DNA from: Macrolepiota albuminosa
Lineage: Eukaryota; Basidiomycota; Agaricomycetes; Agaricales; Agaricaceae
Assembly (NCBI GenBank): GCA_027475525.1
Contig: JAMWFC010000009.1
Span: 1,674,001 to 1,738,000 of the forward strand
DNA: 64,000 nucleotides
Direction: 5' to 3'
Positions 57,025 to 64,000 of this stretch are shown here, one piece after another (the stretch's first letter is position 1; each line of letters opens with the position of its first letter). Position numbers and translations under genes: made by a program. The notes below the pieces were generated by a model. It was not told where the DNA came from. It ran no database searches and worked only from the letters and a program-made list of their open reading frames with translations.

Positions 57025-58048
57025 ACATGAATGCTGGGGTTAATCTCTAGTCATAGTACTGGGCCATGTCATCCTTAGCCTCAGTGAGCACTGCTTTCAC
57101 CTCTTCCTGTGCCTTCTGCATCTGGTTGACAAACTCATTGATAGACTTGTTCTCCAACTATTGTGTGCATGTTTCAAAGTTCATCTGGGGGTGCAAACTC
57201 ATGTCAAGGAAAAACAGCAATACCTGCATAGACAAATAGACATGGTTGTTGTACTAGAACTCAGCTTCCAGAAAGAGCTTGTCCCAGTCATCCTGGCACT
57301 CATTGCAAAAGAGTCAGAGGTATTGTATAAGGGAAATACTTAACATCTGCAGAACTTGGTCCACAGAGCCAGCAAGCACTAGTAACAAGCAGGAGTCAAG
57401 TGGGCATAGAAGCAAGCAAGAGTCAGGCAAGGAACCAGCAAGGCTAACCAAGTGGACAGATGTTGCTAGACAGCTTACAGTAGGTTTGGTGTGTAGGCCA
57501 GAAAAACACTGCTATTGTTCAGCCTAGAGATATTCTATCCACAGGCTGCCTTTATATACTACATCAGTGGCTACACTATTACTAATACTGCTTAACTAAT
57601 TGAGCCCCAGTAGGTGATAGAGTATGACTAACAATAATCAATGCTGAGTAAGGTCCATGTATATGACTCATCAAGGCTGACTACTAGAAGACAAAAGGAA
57701 ATAGGACAGGCCAAGTGGTCATTCAGATGTGCTGAGAATAGGCATATTATTGGACTAAGCTCAGAATGGGAGAACCACTTTTGATCTGAAACCACCATCT
57801 TGACACCATGGAAACTTGGGAATACTGGCCCAAGGGAATGCAGGACAAGAGGAAAAAGGATTAGAAATAGAACTATATGCATACATAACTCTGTGTCATA
57901 CTCTTAAGCTATTATATGGAAACAGCTGTGACGAATATCAATGGCAAGTGGGGGCAACATGGCTAAGACTGGGAGTCAGATGGGTTGGAAAACCACATGA
58001 GAAAGCGCAAACAGGGAACAGACCCCAAAGATACAGACAGCAGAAGAT
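57025..58048. other. Gene-free repeat region
   Basis: 57325-57560 holds the dispersed-repeat partner of 55620-55840 and of 18330-18410. The remainder shows only short ORFs without recognisable domains. It may contain upstream, decayed parts of the ORF at 58049. Confidence 0.5.
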
Positions 58049-58450
58049 GTGAGAGCATGGCTCCATGACAATGGGGCTCTGGTAGAAGCTGAAGACCCAA
58101 TTGACATGGACATGCTAAAGACAGCATTACTGCTGACCACCAGAAAGGACCTCCCAAACAACATCAGGGAGGGCATTAGGGCAGTGGTCTTAGGCTTGGA
58201 CAAGTTGAAGAGCAGGGATGCAGGAGGGGCGGTTTTGAAGAGGGTCAAGAAAGCAATGGGTGAGTACAGAGAGGTGCTTGAGAACATGGCAGAGGCAACA
58301 GTGAAGATGGTGAAGGGGAGGGCAGGGTGGAAAGGATTGAGGAGGGACAGATGCTGGAAGTGCTGATGGTGAACAAGGAGGATGATGGGCAGAGGGAGAG
58401 AGCTGACAGAATGGCAAGCACGGACATGAATTTCATGCAAGCAGCACAGA
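58049..58450 (+). pseudogene. Remnant of a possible LINE ORF1-like protein, cut by Gypsy E
   Basis: The plus strand encodes MRAWLHDNGALVEAEDPID, then DMLKTALLLTTRKDLPNNIR and EGIRAVVLGLDKLKS, then a Lys/Glu-rich helical stretch. It runs to 58366, continuing with a frame change to MASTDMNFMQAAQR at 58450. Two bases later the LTR of Gypsy E begins. The acidic/helical pattern with a conserved R-E-G-I-R-A block resembles ORF1 (gag-like) of agaricomycete non-LTR retrotransposons. No RT follows. The identification is tentative; the interruption by the LTR is clear. Confidence 0.4.
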
Positions 58451-58452
58451 GG

Positions 58453-59177
58453 TGTCAGGTTCCGCTGAGTCGGGGGCTTTCCAGGAAAGCAATCGCCCTT
58501 ACAATGCGGACTTGACCTACAGATACTCGGGTGTCTGGAACTTTGGGGCTAGGACTCCGGGGTTCAAGATGCGGACAGGGGCAATCCCGGAAGAGGAGAC
58601 TTGGTCCGGGGGTTTTAGGTTGTGAGTAGCTGGAGGATTCGGGTGGAGGTCGAGTCGTGAACCGGGGGTTCTAAGACGAGACCAAGTTAGTAAATTAAAG
58701 TTGTGAAGTGCGTACCAATCTTTAGAGCACGCAAGTATTCAAGCGTGCCAGTCAAAGCGTGCCAGTCAATGCGTACCAGTCAAACAGAGGGCACGCAACA
58801 ATCCAAGTAATGCAAATGTAATATCAAGACTAACGAATACAACGGGGAACTACGCTAGAAGTACTACGGGACCGGGTCTCAGAGTTCCGGGGTGTCTGGG
58901 ATGGGTTTTGGGAGTCATTGAGTAGCGGGCAGGGACTGTATACCTGGATTGCGTGTGTGGGGCGCATGATCAATTGACACAGAGGGAGCTGTGATGCGTG
59001 ATGTGCGTGATCCGATCATTGATCGGGGCTGGTGGCGGCTGATGGCGGTTCTTGATGTGCGTGATGGCGGCGTCGGTAGTTGTGATGGCGGGGTGTGTCC
59101 TGTGGGGTCGGAGGGAGGGTCCCAGATGGTGTTCCGGGGGTGTTCCGGGGTGGGTCTGGAGGGAAGGGGTCGTGACA
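58453..59177 (-). repeat. 3' LTR of Gypsy E (725 bp)
   Basis: Reads TGTCAGGTTCCGCTGAG at the left and GGGGTCGTGACA at the right on the plus strand (TGTCACGACCCC on the minus strand). It contains a short tandem array of CGTGCCAGTCAA-like units near 58745-58795 and G-rich tracts. The partner LTR is outside the window. Confidence 0.8.
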
Positions 59178-59190
59178 TCACCCCCCCCTC
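59178..59190 (-). promoter_or_regulatory. Polypurine tract of Gypsy E
   Basis: The minus strand reads GAGGGGGGGGTGA directly before the LTR start TGTCACGACC. This is the expected position and composition for the plus-strand primer of reverse transcription. Confidence 0.75.
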
Positions 59191-59305
59191 AGCGCCGAGA
59201 CCTTCCGAGGCGTGCGTAGCCAGTGGTCTGGACCGGGTTCCAACCGTGGGATCCTGCACCTGACCTGCCACATATCGAAAAAAAATTTTACCATCAAACT
59301 CAGCC

Positions 59306-60982
59306 ATGTCGCGTACGCCGACGCATTCCCCGATGCCCCCGCAAACTAATGAGGTCACGCTTCTCATGGCCTGGGAAGCCCAGGATGCGCAGTACCGAGC
59401 CCGTCTGGACCAGGAGCGCGTGGCGGCGCTTGTGCAACAATGTGAGCGCTTCCCATGCCGCTCACTTGTCGTTACTGACCTTCCATTTTCAGAACAACAA
59501 AATGTTACTGCCCCGGAGGCAGGTCCCAGCCGGCTCCCAATGCAGGCCCCAGCGTCCCCCCGGAGTCCCGTTTGAGTTGTCCCGCACCCACCTTTGCGCG
59601 GATGACAGTCCGCCCTCCCCGTCCGCACCTCCCTCCCCGCCCTAGGCTGCCTGCCCCCTGTTTCCGTCACTCTGGGATGGCGGTGGGGACCGTTTCAGAG
59701 GTCCCGGAAGATCAACGCATTGCGTGGGCGGCCGTGACGCAGGAGTTGTTTCGGGAGGCCCTAGAGAGGCTCCGGGGTCTGCCTGCCCATGCCTGGTGCG
59801 TGAGCAACGGACTGGTAAGTAGGCTCCTACCTCTTGGTCTTTCTGCTGACTTTGGTGCAGTGCTTGCACTGCGCCCGGCACATAGTCTCTTGCCTATTCG
59901 AGGTTCCAGGCCCCTCGTCCTGCCGTGATATATCCGTCTGCGAGGCCTGCCATCTCAACCACGAGCGGTGCTCCGTGTCGGCGCTGTGGAGGGCGCGGTG
60001 TGTCTCCCGGGAGCAGGGGTGGCCGCTGGCTGGGGTTACTTGGAGGATGGGAGTCGAGGAGCGGGATTGGGTGGTGGAGCCGGTGGGGGAGGTGCCCGCA
60101 GCACCTGCGGAGGCGCCCAGTGGGGAGTAGGGGGGCTGGGGCTGGCCCGTGGTCCTGATCACCCGCCGGGTGACCTGGGCCGGGGAGAGCCAGGAGGGGC
60201 GCAGGAAGCGGCGGGCGTCGCCGAGCCCGTCCCCCAGGCCTTCCAAGAGGGCGCATCTGCCCTCTGAGACCCCAACCCCAGTTTCCCCACCGCGTCTGTC
60301 TCCGGCGGTGTTCTCCCCCTTGTCTGGGAGGCCCCTGGGTGTCAGTATTGGGGATTTGCAGGAGCGCCTGGGGCGGGCTGAGCGGGAGCGTGAGGAGGGG
60401 ATCAGGGAGGAGGTCGCCATTCAGAGGGGCCTGGAGGAGGGTCAGGAGGCGGCACTCCAGGACCTGGAGGAGGCCAGGGCTGCCTGGGGGGAGGCCGAGG
60501 CCGAGTTGGAGGCGCTGAGGGCAAGGTTGGGGCAGGGGGCGGGGTTCCCGGAGAATCAGGAGGGGTTGGTGGAGGTTCTGCGTTGGGACGTGGTGGTTGC
60601 CCATATGGCGTCATTGAGTGAGTACCCCCCTCCTTGGACTACACCCCCAGGCTGGGCCCAGGAGCACCGTTTGCTACTGGACGGGGTGGCTGCGGCACTC
60701 GCAGCGCTGCAGGAGGGGCAGCGACCAGAGGTAACGACCCCTGCGGTGGAGCGGGGCCTCGGCTTGCTGGGGCGGATGGTGTCGGCCCATCGGCGGAGGA
60801 ACATACCTGCCCCGGGCTCCTGGTTTGAGAGGGTGTTGGACGAGGGGGAGCCTCTACCGTCCTGGGAGCAGCTGGTGAAGGAGATGTTACGGGAGCATGG
60901 TCCGGGTGGGAGGGGGGAGGGGTCCCGGAGATGGCCTGGGGAGGGGGAGGGGAGTGAGGAGGTTCCGAGGCCCCAGCATTAG
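59306..60982 (+). CDS. Antisense accessory gene of Gypsy E: zinc-cluster and coiled-coil protein
   Basis: Encoded opposite to pol, between pol and the 3' LTR. A possible first exon starts at 59306 (MSRTPTHSPMPPQTNEVTLL). A conserved block, IAWAAVTQELFREALERLRG then LPAHAWCVSNGL, ends at a clear 46-bp intron (59815-59860, GTAAGT...GCTGAC...GCAG). After splicing the frame reads CLHCARHIVSCLFEVPGP and CRDISVCEACHLNHERC. This C-x2-C-x6-C / C-x2-C-x5-C array resembles Zn2Cys6-like clusters. One in-frame TAG at about 60128 interrupts. The frame then runs to 60982 with a basic stretch (GRRKRR), a heptad-rich coiled coil (IGDLQERLGRAERERE...) and a C-terminal helical domain. Similar antisense ORFs occur in other basidiomycete Gypsy elements; function is unknown. 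The exon 1 junction is unresolved. Confidence 0.6.
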
Positions 60983-61245
60983 GGGGTTTCCTGTTTTTGT
61001 TGTATTGTTTCTTGCCTCTGTACCTATGCTGTAGAGTATTGTAGTTATAGAAAATGTACATACTTGGTTTCCCGGGATCAAAGGGTGGTGTAAGGGGATG
61101 AAAGAAAACTGGAAAGAGCACTTTGCCCAGACTCTGGGACACTACTATGAAATGGTACTAAAGGGAGTAAGATCTAGAAAGGGAAAGCAGAAAGTATACA
61201 TGGGAGTTGAATCCCTACTGAGCTCAGAGGCGGGGGTTACGCCCA

Positions 61246-64000
61246 CTACTGCCATCTGTGAGTCCTGCGCCCGGGAAGGTCGTTTCCTGGGTGCCATTGT
61301 TGAAAGTCCCGGAGCTTGTCGAGGGCACCTTTGAGGTTTTGGCGCGGTTCCCAAGTGTCGTCTTCCAGGCCGTATCCCTTCCACCGTACGAGGAAGTGGG
61401 GTCGTCCACGAATATTCCAGGAGTCAAGGATGTCTTCAACCTCGTAGTGGTACTCGTCCTCGACCTCGACCGGGGGAGGGGGCTCGGGGCGTCGTTCGGG
61501 GAAGGGATCTGGGGGGTGTCGTTCCAGGAGGCGGACGTGGAATACCGGGTGCAGACCTTTTAGTCCCAGGAGAAGCTCGATCTTGTAAGCGTAGGATGAG
61601 ACCTTCAAAATTTTGAACAGGCTGAGGCGCTTGTGATTGAGTTTTGGGGAGGGCCGGTGGGTGCGGAGGTGGTGTCAATCTAACCATACCTTTGTCCCGG
61701 GGGTCCAGTTGGGGGTGTCTTCCCGTTTCCGGTCGGCGTGTTTTGCATAGGCCTGGTTCGTGGTGTCAATCTCTTCCTGGAGGAACTCGTGAAGGGACTG
61801 GAGGTCTCGGGCGACCTTGTGGGCAGCGTGCGATAGGATGTCCCTAGTCGGGGGTGGTATCCCTTGTTGGCAAAGAAGGGCGATACCCCGGTGGCAGAGT
61901 GCAGCGTGTTGTTGTAGGTGAACTCAGCCAGGGGGAGCTCGGCGTGCCAGTTGTCCTGCAAGTAGTTGACGTACAGTCAGAAGTACTGCTCGAGGGACTG
62001 GTTGACCCTTTTGGTTTGACCATCGGTTTCGGGGTGATAGGCAGTAGAGAGGTTAGTCTTTACGTTAAGGGCCTTACACAGGGAAGTCCAGAACTTGGAC
62101 ACGAAGAGTGGGCCACGGTCGGAGACGATGTTGTCTGGGAGTCCATGTTTGGCGAAGACGTGCTCGAGGAACAGCTGGGCGAAGTCCAGGGCGGTGTCTG
62201 TGGTGTGGCAGGGTAGAAAGATGCCCTGTTTGGTTAGCCTGCACACAACGACGAGAATGGCATCGAACCCTTCTGATTCTGGGAGTTCGATGATGTGGTC
62301 CAGGGATATGGAGGACCAGGGGCATCGTCCGACTGGCAGGGGTTTCAGGAGTCCGTATGGTCGGTATCGGGGGACTTTGGCCTGGAGGCAGGATTCGCAT
62401 GATCAAATGTAGCGGGTCATGTCTTTCTTCAACCCTGGCCAAAAGTAAGTCCAGGAGATAAGCTGGAGGGTCTTACGTATTCCAGGGTGTCCCTGGAGCT
62501 TTTCTTCAACCCTGGCCAAAAGTAAGTCCAGGAGATAAGCTGGAGGGTCTTACGTATTCCAGGGTGTCCCTGGAGCTTGTGGTCGTGGTGTTGTTGGAGG
62601 ACGTCATAGCGGAGTCGGGCATAATCCGGAACGTAGATGCGGCCGTCCCGGAGGAGGAGTTTTTTGTTGGGGGACAAGGAGAAGGCAGGGTCCCGGTCAG
62701 TTCCATCGGGGGGGTTGCGGGGGTCGTGGTCAGTGAAGTACTTGTCTCAGGGGGCGCGGCGGATCTGGCTCAGGGTTCCTTTGTCGTTTAAGATCAGTAC
62801 AGCATTCAGATGTTCGGGAGGGATCACCACACGATGATTGAACACATTGCATTCCGCCTCGAATGACTTCTTGGGTTAGACGTCCGGTCGATGGGTGAGG
62901 GCATTGGGTTTAGCTCCAAGTCGTCCCGGGTGGTACTAGATCATGAAGTCATATTCCGAGAGAACCTCGGACCATTGGGCCTGCCGTCGACTAAGTTGCT
63001 TGGTCGTGGTGAAGTACTGCAGGTTGTTATAATCCGAGTAGACCTGAATCTGGTGCCGGGCTCCTTTGAGGTAGGCTCGCCATTGTTTGAAGGCTTCGAC
63101 GATGGTGAGGAGCTCTTTGTTGTAGATGTCATAGTTGAGCTCAGCGTTGATCATGGACCGGGTGTAGAAGTCGACTGGCCGGGGCTCCCCGCTGTCAGGT
63201 CCCATCTGCGAGAGGATCCCGGCGATGGCGTAGTCGGAGGCATCGCATTCCAGGATAGTTGGGAGGGCCGGGTCATAGTGCCGGAGTACGGGGGCGGCCG
63301 TGAAAGCCTCCTTGAGCAGGTTAAAGACACTCTGGCACTTACTGTCCCAGTTCCAGGCGACGTCCTTACATGTGAGCTGGTTGAGGGGTTTTGTGATACT
63401 GGAGTAGTTATCTATGAACCTCCGGTAGAAGTTAGTGAAACCCAAGAAGGATTGTACTTCCTTGACGTTCCGGGGCTGCGGCCAGTTGACAATGGCCTCG
63501 ACCTTGTGGGGGTCCATGTGAACGCCATTCGGGAATACTATGACGCCGAGATACTCAACCTCTTCTGTGTGGAATGAACACTTCTTGGGCTTGGCGTGGA
63601 GGTTGTGCTCCCGAAGGCATTTGAGGACTTGCCGGACATGTTTCTGGTGGTCCTCCTGCGAGTCGGAATAGATGAGGATGTCGTCCAGATAGACGATCAC
63701 AAAAACGTCGCTCATGTCGTGGAAGATGTCGTTCATGAAGTATTGGAACGTGGCGGGGGAGTTAGTCATTCCGAAAGGCATTACAAGGTACTCAAACAGA
63801 CCATACCGTGTGCGGAACGCAGTTTTCCACTCGTGTCCCGGGGCGATGCAGACATTGTTGTAACTGGAGCGGAGGTTGATCTTTGTGTAAACCTTGGCAC
63901 TGCAGAGTCAATCGACCAGATCACCAATGAGCGGGAGCAGGTAGCAGTTCTTCTTGGTGATCTTATTGAGTCCCCAGTAGTTGACGCAGAGTCAGAGCGA
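61246..64000 (-). pseudogene. pol: Gypsy E Pol: RT, RNase H, integrase, chromodomain (stops present)
   Basis: From the right edge: LCVNYWGLNKITKKNCYLLP and TRYGLFEYLVMPFGMTNSPA, then the active site VIVYLDDILIYS (about 63690). RNase H has ILECDASDYAIAGILSQMG and INAELNYDIYNKELLTIVEA, ending at a stop near 62936. The integrase zinc region (HHDHKLQGHPGIRKT; SCESCLQAK) follows. The core has LDHIIELP, IVSDRGPLF and YHPETDGQTKRVNQSLEQY. The chromodomain is at 61246-61608 ([26 protein letters not shown]). TGA codons near 63990, 63910 and 61980 sit where the family has Arg. A 77-bp duplication at 62424-62578 adds a frameshift. Confidence 0.9.
62424..62578. repeat. Perfect 77-bp-period tandem duplication in integrase
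   Basis: TTTCTTCAACCCTGGCCAAA...CCCTGGAGCT is repeated with period 77 over a 78-nt run of identity. It disrupts the integrase frame just after the zinc-binding region (WTYFWPGLKK repeated). Confidence 0.97.

Larger units (their letters stand above)
58453..64000 (-). mobile_element. Ty3/Gypsy chromovirus element E (3' part, runs off right edge)
   Basis: The 3' LTR is 58453-59177 with TGTCA/TGACA ends, flanked internally by a polypurine tract. Minus-strand pol (RT, RNase H, integrase, chromodomain) runs from the right edge to 61246. Between pol and the LTR lies a GC-rich gene on the opposite strand (59306-60982). High CpG content marks it as relatively young, but several CGA-to-TGA-type stops and a 77-bp duplication interrupt pol. 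The 5' half is outside the window. Confidence 0.9.

Noticed and set aside
58915..59670. 251-codon minus-strand ORF in the Gypsy E LTR and adjoining region
   Set aside because: It crosses the LTR boundary and polypurine tract and is rich in Arg/Pro/Ser as expected from GC-rich shadow frames. No domain is recognised.
59894..60604. 236-codon Pro/Leu-rich minus-strand ORF
   Set aside because: It is antisense to the coiled-coil part of the accessory gene; GC-rich heptad coding produces Pro/Leu-rich shadows.
1..64000. tRNA, rRNA, CRISPR arrays, riboswitches and bacterial-type operons
   Set aside because: No cloverleaf-like tRNA, rRNA block or spaced repeat array was recognised, and spliced genes and element types show a eukaryotic fungal genome.

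Overview
The window looks like a repeat-dense stretch of a basidiomycete (probably Agaricomycete) nuclear genome. Two spliced host genes have typical fungal introns of about 45-70 bp with CTGA-like branch points: a secreted type-B carboxylesterase (23.2-25.5 kb, +) and a GH5 glycolipid beta-glucosidase of the EGCrP2/steryl-glucosidase type (45.5-48.6 kb, +). Almost everything else is transposable elements, many nested. I see no rRNA, tRNA, CRISPR or prokaryotic features.

Layout: 1-4.3 kb, the 5' half of a CpG-rich Ty3/Gypsy element (A, minus strand: LTR, PBS, gag-protease, start of pol). 4.4-5.8 kb, a decayed DIRS-like retroelement. 5.8-10.1 kb, AT-rich repeat debris. 10.07-17.80 kb, a decayed Ty1/Copia element (B) with 161-bp LTRs and a Tc1/mariner element nested inside (14.18-15.86 kb). 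18.94-22.12 kb, a PIF/Harbinger element with an apparently intact Myb/SANT gene but a broken transposase. 23.2-25.5 kb, the carboxylesterase. 28.0-36.4 kb, a Helitron (Rep and helicase parts) split by a DIRS-like RT plus tyrosine-recombinase element (31.34-35.13 kb). 37.42-42.42 kb, a complete but mutated Copia element (C) with 292-bp LTRs and AACTA target duplications. 45.5-48.6 kb, the GH5 gene. 49.24-54.74 kb, a Tc1-derived MITE shell containing a chromodomain Ty3/Gypsy element (D). 54.7-58.45 kb, a hairpin MITE, a fully CpG-depleted LTR of the Gypsy A family, dispersed repeats and a LINE-ORF1-like remnant. 58.45-64 kb, the 3' part of another chromodomain Gypsy element (E), with a GC-rich antisense gene between pol and LTR.

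Four observations stand out. (1) Gypsy A is carpeted, in LTR and coding sequence and on both strands, with the hexamer family CG[G/C][T/C]AA (about 69 sites by hand count, versus about 8 expected). (2) Four unrelated loci carry tandem duplications with exactly the same 77-bp period, three of which break reading frames. This strongly suggests a k-mer assembly artefact. (3) Decay runs mainly through C-to-T change at CpG: CGA-to-TGA stops, all-transition LTR divergence and a CpG-free LTR copy. This fits methylation-driven deamination rather than CpA-type RIP. (4) Copia B has a primer-binding site matching the anticodon arm of initiator tRNA-Met, the half-tRNA priming mode known from Drosophila copia.
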